DNA of 64,000 bases from Cohnella fermenti. GTDB taxonomy: Bacteria; Bacillota; Bacilli; Paenibacillales; Paenibacillaceae. Positions 16,154-25,202 of this stretch are shown piece after piece (the first letter of the stretch is position 1; each line of letters starts with the position of its first letter). The DNA lies in NCBI RefSeq assembly GCF_004801405.1, contig NZ_SSOB01000046.1, forward strand, positions 1 to 64,000. The letters run 5' to 3'. The notes under the pieces were generated by a model. The model saw nothing but the letters and a program-made list of their open reading frames with translations, had not been told where the DNA came from and did no database searches. A program made the translations under genes and the position numbers.

Positions 16154-16655
16154 AAATATACACCCAAAAACGCATTTGCGCAAGAGGCAAGAGGCACTTT
16201 GGCCTTGCTGGCCCCCTCCCCCCGCCACTTTTATGTGGTTTTTCACATTCACGACGGCTTTAAATTGCGTTTCCCCCCAATTTTATATCATTTTTCACAT
16301 CTATTACGACAGGTTTGGGTGCCGAGGCCTTGATAAATGTGATTTTTCGCATAAAATCACCAATTCCGCCTTCGCGGCAGACTTTAAATGTGAAAAATCA
16401 CATTCGTGCGGAGCAACAGCGGAGGGACAACGGAGGGACAACGGAGGAACAGCGCGGACAAGAGTTACTCGGACGATATTACGCGCAATCACGCTTAGCC
16501 TCCGACATGAATCACACCGCCAGCCTTGTATGAATCATACTTAGCTTCCCCCGCACGAACCGATGCCAAACCCCGGCCGAAGAGCTCCGGAAAATGTGTG
16601 GGCGGGGGGCCATACATCGGCGCGCAGTCGGGGCGATGGGCGAGTATGGCTCCGT
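16154..16655. other. Intergenic region with four hairpin repeats
   Basis: No gene supported. Four hairpin-repeat copies lie at about 16229-16252, 16281-16300, 16336-16360 and 16386-16403, the densest group outside the tandem array. The last is a clean ATGTGA-AAAA-TCACAT. No terminator is visible after the membrane protein that ends at 16656. Confidence 0.5.
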
Positions 16656-17351
16656 TCACTGCGTCCCCTGTCCATCCACCTGCTTCTCCACCTTCGACCG
16701 GAACAACAGCGGCACCGCCAGCGCAACAAGCAGCACGGCTGCAGCGAGCGCGATTTGTTTCCAGCCGCCGTGCGTCAAGCTGGCTCCGAGGAACGTGTAC
16801 GCGAACGTCCCGGGCAGTGCGCCGAGGAACGTCGCGATCGCATACGCCCGAAGCGGCACCTTCGCCAGCCCCGCGGCGTAGCTGACCAGATCGAACGGGA
16901 CGAAGGGCGCGAGCCGCAGTGTCAGCACGATCGGGAAGCCGCGGCGAGCCATCGCCCGCTCCAGCTTCTGCAGGCGCGGGTCGCTCTCGAGGCCGCGGAA
17001 TAATCCGCCGCCGAGCTTCCGCGCGAGAAGATAAGACAGAATCGCGCCGGGAAGCTCGCCGAGGGTCGTATAGACGATTCCCCAACCGGTCCCGAAGGCC
17101 AGTCCCCCGGCCAAGGACAGAACCGACGCGGGGAACAGCGTAAACGGACGAGCAACGAACAGCCCGATATAGATGACGGGCGCGAGCCAACCGAAGGAGA
17201 GCATCCAGGTGCGGAGCGTTTCCGGGGTTAGGTGCACCACGTGGAGGTCGAGCCACAGCAGCACCCCGACGGCAACCGCCGCTCCGAACAGCTTATAGAT
17301 CAACGGGCGCTTCAGGCTTGTTCCGCTTTGCGCTCTGCCCTTCGTTCCCAT
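16656..17351 (-). CDS. TVP38/TMEM64 (VTT-domain) membrane protein
   Basis: 231 residues with about five hydrophobic segments and the conserved VTT core: FPASVLSLAGGLAFGTGWG, then GELPGAILSYLLARKLGGG, and a second half ending RSKVEKQVDGQ. The family (YtxB, YdjX/Z and eukaryotic VMP1/TMEM41B relatives) has been linked to lipid scrambling, but most bacterial members lack a known substrate. Its ATG lies 4 bases after the MMPL stop codon, so the two are very probably cotranscribed and translationally coupled. Confidence 0.85.
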   Translation of the reverse strand: MGTKGRAQSGTSLKRPLIYKLFGAAVAVGVLLWLDLHVVHLTPETLRTWMLSFGWLAPVIYIGLFVARPFTLFPASVLSLAGGLAFGTGWGIVYTTLGELPGAILSYLLARKLGGGLFRGLESDPRLQKLERAMARRGFPIVLTLRLAPFVPFDLVSYAAGLAKVPLRAYAIATFLGALPGTFAYTFLGASLTHGGWKQIALAAAVLLVALAVPLLFRSKVEKQVDGQGTQ

Positions 17352-17355
17352 TCGC

Positions 17356-20300
17356 TCAAGCCGCCTTGGAACGGTTCAACGCCGCCACGACCGCGGGCAG
17401 GAACAGCGGCAGGAACAGGAACGCGAGCAGCATCAGCGCGAGAATGACGACCGTCGCCATCTGGACAAGCGTCAGCACCGCCGACGGATACATCGCCGCG
17501 AACGTGCCGGACAGGATGATCGCCGCCGACAGGATGATGCCCCCGGTATGCTTCATCGCCTCATGAATCGCCCGGCGCGGGGCGAGCTCCCCATACTCCT
17601 GGTATCGCATGATCAGGAAGATGCTGTAGTCGACGCCGAGGGCGACAATCATGATGAAGGAGAAGAACGGAATTGTCCAGGCCAGCTCCCCATGAGTCGT
17701 GAACGCGCCGAAAATCCACTCCGTCCCGGTAAGAGCCGTGTAATAGGCGAGCACAAGCGAGCCGATAACCGCAACCGGCAGCCAGAGCGCCCGGGAGATG
17801 ACGATAAGCACGAGCAGAATGCCGATCAGCATGATCGCCGCGGTGCGCGTGAAGTCGCCGCTCGACACTTCCTCCAGGTCCAGGTTCTGCGACGAGACGC
17901 CGCCGATCCCGTACTCCGCGTTCGCGAAGCCGCTCTCCTCGGCCAGCCGCTCGTAAACCTTGTGCACCCGAGCGATCGTGTCCATCGCAGCCGTCGAATA
18001 CGGATCGTCGCTCAGCACGATCGACCACTTCGCCGTATGGCGATCCTCCGACTCGTACAGATCGAGCGATTGAGCGAATTCCGCTCCCGTCCGAACCTCC
18101 TCCGGGATGAAGAACGTATCCGCAGCGTTCGTAGCACCTTGACCGCTCACATCGCTCGCATCACCGGAACCATTCGCACCGCCGGCACTATCCGCACCGT
18201 CCGCACTATTCGCACCATCGGCACCATCCGCACCGCTGGTTCCGGCTATCTCATCCAGATAGTCCGTCGTGCTCGCAAGGCCGTCCGACACCTTCTGCAG
18301 GCCGTTCACGCTGTCCGTCAGCCCCGTCTGCAGCTCGGGCAGGCTCGCGGACAAGGACTCCAGCCCTTCGTTCAGCTTGATCTGCCCCGCCTCGATGCTC
18401 TCAAGCCCGTCCGCCAGCGCCGGCAGCTCGCCGACAACGGCCTTCTGCCCTGCTCCGGCCTCGCTTAAGCCGTCCTGCAGCGAGCTCGCGCCCGTCTCGA
18501 GCTGCTCCGCCCCCTGCTCAAGCTGCGCCTGGCCCGCCTGCACCTGCTTCAGCCCCTGAGCCGCCTGCGCCAACGTCGCGTTCGCCGAGGCGAGCTGGCC
18601 GTTCAGCGTCTCAAGCCCGGCGCTCAGCTTCGCAAGCTGCTCCGCAAGCGCGGCGGACGCGCTCTTGATCGCCGCGAAGTCGGCGTTGTCCGCCAGCCCC
18701 GCTCCGGCCTCCGACTGCTCCAGCTTGGCGACGGACGCGTTCATCGCTTGCGCGGCCGCCGCCAGCGACTCGGCCGACTGCTGAACCGTCTTGAACTGCG
18801 CCAGCAGCGCGTCGTACCCGCCCGAGATCGTGCCGAGCCCGGTGGCCAGCGTCCCCGTCTTCTCCGAGAGCGTCGCGAGGCCGCCGCGAAGGTCCGCGAT
18901 TCCCTTCTTCAGCTCGCCGGCTCCCGCCGTCCCTTGCCCGATTCCCGTCGCGATCCGGTTCAGCGCCGCGATCGCCTGATCGACGCCTGCCTGAACCTTC
19001 TTCGTCCCTTCGACCAGCTCGGCCGCCTTGTCGAAATCGCCTGACGGAACGGCCGCCACTTGATCCGCCGCCTTCGCGAGCCCGTCCTTGATCGTGCCGA
19101 TTCCTTCATTCGCCTGCGCGATGCCTTCGCTAAGCTTGCCGGATTGATTGCTCGTGTACAGCTCGGCAATCTTCTCTCCCTTCGGACGCGTGGCGCTGTA
19201 CACCTTGTCGACGCCGTCCACCCGGGTCAACTGCTCCGTCACCTTGTCGATGAACGCGAGATTGCCCGCATCGTCCATCTTCTCGTCCGTCGTCATAACG
19301 AGCGTCGCCGGCATCGCCTGCCCGGCCGAATAGTGCTCGTAGATGGCGTGAATGCCCTGGACGGAGGTATACGAATCGTCAACCTCGTCGAGGGAGTTGT
19401 AGTTGAGCTGGCTGGAGTAGAACGCCGCGATCGGCACCGCAATTGCCAGCGTAATGACAATGCTCCAGTACGGCCGCTTCACCGCGAAGCCCGTAATGCC
19501 CGACAGCAGCCGATTCTCCCGATGCTCGCCGGACGCCTTGGCAGGCCAGAAGCTGAACCTTCCGAGAAGCCCCATCACAACCGGCAGGAACGTGAACAGG
19601 GACACCAGCAGCACGCCGACCCCGATGCCTACGGCGGACGCCGACTTGAACAGTTGGAACTCCGCAAGCCCGAGCGCACAGAAGCCGATAAGTACCGCCG
19701 CCCCGCTGTAGAGTACTGTTTTCCCAGCCGTCTTGTAAGTCCGGATAATCGCCTCCACCCTCGAGCCCGTGCGCGCCAGCTCCTCCTTAAACCGCATGAA
19801 GAGCAGAATGTTGTAGTCCGTCCCGATGCCGAACAGCACAAGCACAAGGAAGATCTGCGTAAAGCCCGAGAATGGAAAATCCACCTTGTCGACAAGCTGA
19901 GTCACAATCCCGAGGGAGACGAGGAACGACAGCGCGACGGTCAGCAGCGAGATCAGAGGCGTGATCGGCGACCGGAAGATAAGGATCAGCACAACGACGA
20001 TGAAGAGAACGGCCACGAGCTCCGTCTTCTTGACCCCCTCCTGGGTCGTCTTCGTGAAGTCCTCGTTGATCAGCGCCGGGCCCGTCAGGTAGTGCGGAAC
20101 GGACACGCCCTCCAGCGCCGCGGACAGACTGTCCCGAATCTCGTCCTTCGTTCGGCCCTCCGTCTCGACCGACGCAATCGCCATGACCGTCGTCCCGTCC
20201 GCAGACAGCAGTTGGTCCTTCGCCTCGGGAAAATTCACATGCGTCTGCAACGAAGCCAGCCCGAGCTTGCTCTTCTCGCTCTCCAGTCCGGCCAGCCCTT

Positions 20301-20565
20301 GCTCGATGCCGGCCATCTGGTCCGCCGTGAGCTTCTCCTTGGCGCCGAACACAAGAATGACGGACATCTGCCTCTCATCCTCGGACTCGTCCCCCATCGC
20401 CTTCAGCAGACGGCTGGCTTCCGATGAGGAATAGCCCTCCGGCACGCCGATCTGCCCCTTGTCGCGAACAAGCTGCCCTATATCCGGCATTATGATAAGC
20501 AGCGCGACCGTAACGACGATCCACGCTGCGATAATCGGCCACTTCCACTTCAGCATCGTATTCAT
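17356..20565 (-). CDS. MMPL/RND-family membrane transporter
   Basis: 1069 residues; ATG with AAGGAG 8 bases ahead. Two RND halves are visible: TM1, an external loop, then TM2-6 with the GIGTDYNILLFMRFKEEL motif; and a second set with ALGVDYSIFLIMRYQEYG. Between them is a long external segment of Ala/Leu/Glu/Gln-rich coiled coil (about 480-740) and a short Gly/Ala/Asp/Ser-rich linker, as in YdgH/YhgE-related Gram-positive MMPL proteins that export lipids, siderophores or toxic compounds using the proton gradient. Substrate unknown. It lies downstream of a kinase/regulator pair, with a terminator between, and upstream of the VTT protein. Confidence 0.88.
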   Translation of the reverse strand: MNTMLKWKWPIIAAWIVVTVALLIIMPDIGQLVRDKGQIGVPEGYSSSEASRLLKAMGDESEDERQMSVILVFGAKEKLTADQMAGIEQGLAGLESEKSKLGLASLQTHVNFPEAKDQLLSADGTTVMAIASVETEGRTKDEIRDSLSAALEGVSVPHYLTGPALINEDFTKTTQEGVKKTELVAVLFIVVVLILIFRSPITPLISLLTVALSFLVSLGIVTQLVDKVDFPFSGFTQIFLVLVLFGIGTDYNILLFMRFKEELARTGSRVEAIIRTYKTAGKTVLYSGAAVLIGFCALGLAEFQLFKSASAVGIGVGVLLVSLFTFLPVVMGLLGRFSFWPAKASGEHRENRLLSGITGFAVKRPYWSIVITLAIAVPIAAFYSSQLNYNSLDEVDDSYTSVQGIHAIYEHYSAGQAMPATLVMTTDEKMDDAGNLAFIDKVTEQLTRVDGVDKVYSATRPKGEKIAELYTSNQSGKLSEGIAQANEGIGTIKDGLAKAADQVAAVPSGDFDKAAELVEGTKKVQAGVDQAIAALNRIATGIGQGTAGAGELKKGIADLRGGLATLSEKTGTLATGLGTISGGYDALLAQFKTVQQSAESLAAAAQAMNASVAKLEQSEAGAGLADNADFAAIKSASAALAEQLAKLSAGLETLNGQLASANATLAQAAQGLKQVQAGQAQLEQGAEQLETGASSLQDGLSEAGAGQKAVVGELPALADGLESIEAGQIKLNEGLESLSASLPELQTGLTDSVNGLQKVSDGLASTTDYLDEIAGTSGADGADGANSADGADSAGGANGSGDASDVSGQGATNAADTFFIPEEVRTGAEFAQSLDLYESEDRHTAKWSIVLSDDPYSTAAMDTIARVHKVYERLAEESGFANAEYGIGGVSSQNLDLEEVSSGDFTRTAAIMLIGILLVLIVISRALWLPVAVIGSLVLAYYTALTGTEWIFGAFTTHGELAWTIPFFSFIMIVALGVDYSIFLIMRYQEYGELAPRRAIHEAMKHTGGIILSAAIILSGTFAAMYPSAVLTLVQMATVVILALMLLAFLFLPLFLPAVVAALNRSKAA

Positions 20566-20622
20566 GACTCCAGCTCCTTCTGTTTATCTCTACGTAGCAA
20601 TTTTATCCACTTCCCAAGCAGA

Positions 20623-20639
20623 TTACCATCAATCGGTAA
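20623..20639. promoter_or_regulatory. TTACC-N7-GGTAA inverted repeat before the MMPL gene
   Basis: A 5-7-5 inverted repeat lies about 58 bases upstream of the MMPL start, where a promoter would be expected. It could be a TetR-like operator; no TetR gene is present in the window. Confidence 0.35.
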
Positions 20640-20685
20640 AATGAAAGTAAAACAATTATGAAGAATGATGAAGTCGGCGTCGGGT

Positions 20686-20714
20686 AAAAAAAGAAAAGAC
20701 CGCGGTTGGCGGCC
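20686..20714 (-). terminator. Terminator after the histidine kinase gene
   Basis: On the minus strand GGCCGC-CAACC-GCGGTC is followed by TTTTCTTTTTTT, a few bases after the kinase stop at 20719. It separates the kinase transcript from the MMPL gene. Confidence 0.75.
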
Positions 20715-20718
20715 CTTG

Positions 20719-22050
20719 CTACGGTTCGATGGGAAGCTGGATGCGAATGCCGAGTCCTCCGAGAGGGGAAGCGCCGGCGACGATCGTCCCGCCGTGCCGC
20801 TCCACGATGGAATGGCAGCTGGCGAGCCCAAGACCGGTGCCGCCCGCCTTGATCTGCCGGGAAGTGTCGACGGTGTAGAACTTCCGGAACAGCGCTTCCC
20901 GGTGCTCCTCCGGCACGCCGATGCCGTTGTCCTCCAGCTCCATGACCGCCTGCCCGTCCCGAACGCAGGCGGTCAGCCGAACGGTCAGGTCCTCGCGTCC
21001 CCCGTACCGGACGGCGTTGCTGACCAGATTCGCGAACACCCGCCGCAGCATCGGCTCGTGGCCGAGGAACGTCTCGCCGCCCTGCAGAGAATGGCTCCAG
21101 GTCAGCGCGAAGCCGAGCCCGGCCAGTTCCTCCTCATATTCGATCGCGGTGCTCTCGAAGAAGCGGCGGAACTTCACGGGCTGCAGCTCGAGGTCGACAA
21201 GATGGGCCTCGTCCTTCGTGAACGAGGAGAACTGCTGGATCAGCTCCGTCAGGTGATGCGACTTCTTCTCGATGAGGCGCAAGTAATCCCGGCGATCCTG
21301 CTCGGAGAGCGACTCGTTCGTAAGCAGCAGCTCGACGAAGCCGTTCACCGACGTGAGCGGCGTCTTGATATCGTGCGCGATCGCGGCAATCATGTCCGTC
21401 TGCTCCCGCCCGGAGCGGTGCAGCCTCTCTTCCATCTCGATCACGTGCCGGTACAGCTCGCCGATCTCGTCCTTGCGGCAGGTCGCAAGCGGACGGCCCA
21501 GGGACCTCGCCCGAATGCCGCCGAGCCGATTGTTCAGCCGCTGGATCGGCTTCGTGATCAGGCGGTGAAGGTGCAGCGCCATGCCGACGAAGATGACGGA
21601 CAAGCATAGGAGCAGAATGATAAACACCTGCTCGAACGCCGGAGCCAGCACGACGTCGCTCGGCTTCACCGGGCTCAGGATGCCGAGCATCAGAGCCGTT
21701 CTGCCCTCGCCGTCCTTCACCTGGTACCATTGCCGGTCCAGCCTGTCCGCCCCGTCGCCGGCCCAAGGGTCATACCCGATCGGCTCGAAGCCCGAGTCGT
21801 ACAAGCCGACGGTCACGCCGCCTCCCGCATTTAGCCTGGAGACGTAGCTCTCGATCGCCGCCGTGTCGGGATACAGCCGCTCCGCCTCCGTCCGGATCGA
21901 CTCCTCTACCGCCTGGCGCTCCTCGCGCAGCTCCTTCACGTTCGAGAAGACGCTCCCGATGACGTACGTCCGGATGTACACGGCGATCAGCGCCGTCAGG
22001 CCGATGACGAGAATCGAGAACAGAATCGGCAGCCGCCACCTGAGCTTCAT
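20719..22050 (-). CDS. Sensor histidine kinase (HAMP-HisKA-HATPase)
   Basis: 443 residues. TM1 is at about 9-30, an extracellular sensor loop at 35-135, TM2 at 140-160, then HAMP. The phospho-acceptor His226 lies in IAHDIKTPLTS, followed by the N box (RVFANLVSNAVRYG), G1 (ELEDNGIGVPEE), F (LFRKFYTVD) and G2 (GGTGLGLASC) of the ATP domain. Start and regulator stop overlap by 4 bases (ATGA). The signal is unknown; the paired regulator and the nearby MMPL exporter suggest an envelope-stress or antimicrobial response (inference). Confidence 0.9.
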   Translation of the reverse strand: MKLRWRLPILFSILVIGLTALIAVYIRTYVIGSVFSNVKELREERQAVEESIRTEAERLYPDTAAIESYVSRLNAGGGVTVGLYDSGFEPIGYDPWAGDGADRLDRQWYQVKDGEGRTALMLGILSPVKPSDVVLAPAFEQVFIILLLCLSVIFVGMALHLHRLITKPIQRLNNRLGGIRARSLGRPLATCRKDEIGELYRHVIEMEERLHRSGREQTDMIAAIAHDIKTPLTSVNGFVELLLTNESLSEQDRRDYLRLIEKKSHHLTELIQQFSSFTKDEAHLVDLELQPVKFRRFFESTAIEYEEELAGLGFALTWSHSLQGGETFLGHEPMLRRVFANLVSNAVRYGGREDLTVRLTACVRDGQAVMELEDNGIGVPEEHREALFRKFYTVDTSRQIKAGGTGLGLASCHSIVERHGGTIVAGASPLGGLGIRIQLPIEP

Positions 22051-22766
22051 GGCCGCAGCCCTTCCGGAGCGAGCTTATAGCCGACGCCCCACACCGTCCG
22101 GATGCACTCGGAGAAGGCTCCCAGCTTCTTGCGGATGTTTTTGATATGGACCGTGACCGTGTTCATGTCCCCGTACTCGTCTCCCCACACGCTGGCATAG
22201 ATCTGCTCTCTCGTCAGCACCTGGTTGGGGTGGTCGAACAGGTAGAGGAGAATTTGGAATTCCTTCGTCGACAGGTCGAGCTTGCCGCCCTGCAGACGGG
22301 CCTCGTAGGTCGCCTCGTTCAATTCGAGCGCCCCCTTGGCGCGGAGCAGGGGACCCGGACCGTGCGCCTCCTCCTGCCGGCTCTCCCATTCCCGGTGCAG
22401 GCGTTCCGTACGGCGGAAGTGGGCTTTGACCCGGGAGGTCAGCTCATGGACGCTGAACGGCTTCGTCATATAGTCGTCGGCTCCGATCTCGAGCCCGATG
22501 ATTTTATCCATCTCGCGGTCGCGGGCGCTCAGGAACAGGAGCGGAGTCGAATACTGCTCGCGGATCAACCGGCACACCTCGAGCCCGTCCATCCCCGGCA
22601 TCATGATGTCCAGGACAACGAAGTCGACGGCGCCGCTTCGCATCTCCTCCAGAGCCTCGGGGCCCGTGCAGGCGCAGCGCACCTCGAATTGCTCGTACTT
22701 CAGGCCGTCGGCGATCAGCCGGACGATGTCTCGATCATCGTCGACGACCAGGATCGTTCTCGTCAT
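22047..22766 (-). CDS. OmpR-family response regulator
   Basis: 239 residues. The receiver domain has acidic residues DDD at 9-11, phospho-acceptor Asp53 in VLDIMMPGMDG and Lys in YMTKPF. A C-terminal winged helix follows, with LSTKEFQILLYLFDHPNQVLTREQIYASVWGDEY and the recognition segment NTVTVHIKNIRKKLG. It overlaps the kinase gene by 4 bases and lies 58 bases after the transglutaminase-like gene, so the three probably form one transcript. Possible targets are this operon and the MMPL gene. Confidence 0.92.
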   Translation of the reverse strand: MTRTILVVDDDRDIVRLIADGLKYEQFEVRCACTGPEALEEMRSGAVDFVVLDIMMPGMDGLEVCRLIREQYSTPLLFLSARDREMDKIIGLEIGADDYMTKPFSVHELTSRVKAHFRRTERLHREWESRQEEAHGPGPLLRAKGALELNEATYEARLQGGKLDLSTKEFQILLYLFDHPNQVLTREQIYASVWGDEYGDMNTVTVHIKNIRKKLGAFSECIRTVWGVGYKLAPEGLRP

Positions 22767-22824
22767 TGCGCGTCTCCGTCTCCTCCGTTAGTTCAAGCTT
22801 GCGGTCGCCAAGTCGGGCCGCGAG

Positions 22825-23958
22825 TCAAGTCTCGAACGTTATCGTTACAAGCGCGTCGTCCGCGTTGCCGAGAGGGAAGGAGCTCGTGCTCGTCTGGATG
22901 GAGGTGAGGGCGGGCACCGCGTCGAGCAGTTGCTGCAGATCGAGCTTCTTGCCGGCTCCGTGCACATAACGAACCTTGACCGTCGTCTTGCCCGCCTTGA
23001 TGGCCGCCTTGATCCGCAGCGCGAATTCCTGGACAGTCGAGGCCGAGTTGTCCGCCAGAAGATACTTGTAGCCGACCGCCTCTTCCAGATTCGAATAGAA
23101 CACTTGCCTGGAAGCGTCCTTCGCCTTGAGCGCCGCCACCGTCTTCTGATAGGACGTCGTCGCGGCGGGATAGGTCTGCGTCCACTTATGGTCCCGTTTG
23201 ATCTGCTCATCGGTCAACAGGTAGTACGAGTACGTCGTTCTCCCCTTCACGTCGGGAACCGGATCGTCGAACGTCGTGTCGAGATGGTACCACGCCCCGT
23301 CCAGCTTGACGAGATTCCAGGCGTGCGCTCCCGTCGAGACGGTCCCTTCCGCGATCCGCACCTCCACCCCCGCGTCCTTGAGCAGCCGATAGGCGAGCGA
23401 GGCATAGCCCTGGCACACCGCCGTGCCGGAGGCCAGCGCATCGTAGGCGGAGTGCTTCTTGAGCGTGCGATCGTACGCCACGTTAAGCAGAATCCAGTCA
23501 TGAACCGCCTTGACCTTCTGATGAGCGTTCATGCCCGGCTTGATGATCTCCGCGAGAATCTCCTTGGAACGCTTGGCCACGTAGGCGGATTGCGTCGCAT
23601 TTTCCCAGTAGACGACCTTGATGGAGACCGTTGCCGTCTTGCCGTTGGATTTGGAGTTGTAGTTGTAGGACTTGACCGTATAATTCACGTAGTCGTCCAG
23701 CTTCATCGCCGCCTCGAAAGCCTCGTCAACCGCCTTCACCGAAGCCGATGCGCTCCCGGACACCTGAACGGAGAATGCCTCGCTGCGGGCGTTAAGCTGC
23801 TTCTGGATCGTCGACACCAGCGTTGCCGATGCCGTCCCGCTCGTCGCCGCCGCCACCTCCGCCGCCCCCGGCTGCCCCTGCGGAATGGCGCACCCCGCAG
23901 TCAGCACCGCAATCGCGACACCGGCCGCCGCCGCTCGTCTCCATCCCTTCTCTCCCAT
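22825..23958 (-). CDS. Transglutaminase-like (protease-like) lipoprotein
   Basis: 377 residues. The N-terminus is a lipoprotein signal with lipobox LTAGC (Cys23). The transglutaminase-core domain spans about 130-235 and keeps the papain-like triad: Cys182 in AVCQGYASLAYRLL, His212 in GAHAWNLVKLDG and Asp227 in WYHLDTTFDDP. The last 100 residues are unassigned. In bacteria such domains act as peptidases, crosslinkers or peptidoglycan-linked enzymes; the substrate cannot be read from sequence. It leads the response regulator/kinase operon, so it may act in the same envelope process, possibly upstream of sensing. Confidence 0.85.
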   Translation of the reverse strand: MGEKGWRRAAAAGVAIAVLTAGCAIPQGQPGAAEVAAATSGTASATLVSTIQKQLNARSEAFSVQVSGSASASVKAVDEAFEAAMKLDDYVNYTVKSYNYNSKSNGKTATVSIKVVYWENATQSAYVAKRSKEILAEIIKPGMNAHQKVKAVHDWILLNVAYDRTLKKHSAYDALASGTAVCQGYASLAYRLLKDAGVEVRIAEGTVSTGAHAWNLVKLDGAWYHLDTTFDDPVPDVKGRTTYSYYLLTDEQIKRDHKWTQTYPAATTSYQKTVAALKAKDASRQVFYSNLEEAVGYKYLLADNSASTVQEFALRIKAAIKAGKTTVKVRYVHGAGKKLDLQQLLDAVPALTSIQTSTSSFPLGNADDALVTITFET

Positions 23959-24200
23959 CGCGAACCCGCTCCTTTGCCCTGATGATAGGTTGCTCTCTCT
24001 CCTTATCCTACCAGAGTACGGGACGAACGGCTATCGGGCGAATGTCCCCCGCTTGTCCCTCCGTGTATCCGCGGCATCGGCGTTTGGAATTGGCGGCGAC
24101 CGTGCGCCGCCGTTCCGATGCCACGCGCCATGTTGACGCGGATTCCGACATGTAGCCGGAATTTCATGCGTATTGGCCCGCTCTGGGCGCAGGCGGGGCC
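23959..24200. other. Region upstream of the transglutaminase gene
   Basis: Non-coding as far as can be seen, apart from the upstream region of the minus-strand lipoprotein gene. A degenerate hairpin-repeat fragment (GAATTTCATGCGTATTGG) lies at 24160-24180, just before the tandem array. Confidence 0.4.
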
Positions 24201-24711
24201 TGCGAATGTGAAATTTCGCATACATTCGGCGGATTCGCGGCTGCGGCGGCCTGCGAATGTGAAATTTCGCATACATTCGGCGGATTCGCGGCTGCGGCGG
24301 CCTGCGAATGTGAAATTTCGCATACATTCGGCAGATTCGCGGCTGCGGTGGCCTACGAATGTGAAATTTCACATACATTCGGCGGAATTGCGGCTGGATC
24401 GGCCTGCGAATGTGAAATTTCGCATACATTCGGCGGAATCGCGGCTGCGGCGGCCTGCGAATGTGAAATTTCGCATACATTCGGCGGATTCGCGGCTGCG
24501 GCGGCCTGCGAATGTGAAATTTCACATACATTCGGCGGATTCGCGACTGCGGCGGCCTGCGAATGTGAAATTTCACATACATTCGGCGGATTCGCGACTG
24601 CGGCGGCCTGCGAATGTGAAATTTCGCATACATTCGGCGGATTCGCGGCTGCGACGGCCTACGAATGTGAAATTTCGCATACATATCGGTGGTTATTCGG
24701 CAGAAACGCGG
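24201..24711. repeat. Ten-copy 51-bp tandem repeat array
   Basis: Units start at 24201, 24252, 24303, 24354, 24405, 24456, 24507, 24558, 24609 and 24660, an exact 51-bp period. Each contains GAATGTGAAATTTCRCATAC plus ATTC, so it can form an inner ATGTGA/TCRCAT hairpin or an outer GAATGT/ACATTC one. A GC-rich spacer (GGCGGATTCGCGGCTGCGGC) separates the hairpins. Units differ mainly by A/G in TCRCAT and by a few spacer changes. 51 is a multiple of 3, so long ORFs with 17-residue repeats run through on both strands, but none has coding support. Not a CRISPR: spacers are not unique. Confidence 0.95.
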
Positions 24712-24929
24712 CTGGACACGGAATGTACTCGGAATTTCATGCTTATTCGCTCAATACGGCGGCGGGTCAAGAGCTTCCAATCCGCATCGCTGTGCGGTTT
24801 TAACTTGATGGTTTGTAACTTGCTGGGCTAAATTCATTCGTTCAGCTTATATCGCGGGAATCGGGCGCCCATTCAACGTTAATTAAACTTATTTTAATTT
24901 GAAAATACTTATTCTTTTGGAAAATTGTG
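24712..24929. other. Region between repeat array and heme-gene promoter
   Basis: Starts with a decayed repeat unit and a GAATTTCATGCTTATTC fragment near 24732-24755, then AT-rich DNA up to the promoter of the NEAT gene. No gene seen. Confidence 0.4.
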
Positions 24930-24959
24930 TTGACATATCCACTTGAATAAACTTACAAT
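24930..24959 (+). promoter_or_regulatory. SigA-type promoter of the NEAT gene
   Basis: TTGACA at 24930-24935 and TACAAT at 24954-24959 with an 18-base spacer, in an AT-rich stretch. The predicted start, about 24966, lies just before the Fur box and leaves a leader of about 237 bases. Confidence 0.75.
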
Positions 24960-24974
24960 CGATCTGAGCTTAGT

Positions 24975-24989
24975 TGATAATGATTATCA
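24975..24989. promoter_or_regulatory. Fur box (perfect 7-1-7)
   Basis: TGATAAT-G-ATTATCA is a perfect copy of the 7-1-7 Fur core element of Bacilli. It lies immediately downstream of the -10, so iron-loaded Fur would block initiation. Iron-regulated expression of the two NEAT genes follows. Confidence 0.88.
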
Positions 24990-25202
24990 TAGTCAATTAA
25001 GCGAGAATTGTCCATACTCTTCGTCGTTCCCGCCTGGAGTTTCTATATGGAGGAGGGTCGTGCACAGAACGCAGCCAGACATACGGAACGCTCGGGAGTA
25101 GACCGCCGGGGAGCATCCCGGCCCGGTCCTGTTGTCCGCCGCACTGTCGTTTAAGCTGTAGGCTCGCCGTCTTACTAAATTTAATCCTAAAGGAGTGTAT
25201 CG

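Noticed and set aside
16495..17256. 253-codon minus-strand ORF overlapping the VTT gene
   Set aside because: Arg/Ala-rich out-of-frame shadow without a start signal; the overlapping frame encodes a clear membrane protein.
24201..24711. CRISPR array
   Set aside because: The whole 51-bp unit is conserved; there are no unique spacers and no cas genes. The same holds for the 73-bp units at 38435.
24201..24711. Row of CRP-like sites (TGTGA...TCACA)
   Set aside because: The gap between half sites is 4 bases, not 6, and the copies are not placed at promoters; Gram-positive relatives do not use E. coli-type CRP this way.
24031..24831. ORFs on both strands through the 51-bp array, encoding 17-residue repeats
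   Set aside because: The 51-bp period is a multiple of three, so any stop-free unit yields a long ORF in several frames. No ribosome site, and the conserved feature is the hairpin rather than a reading frame.
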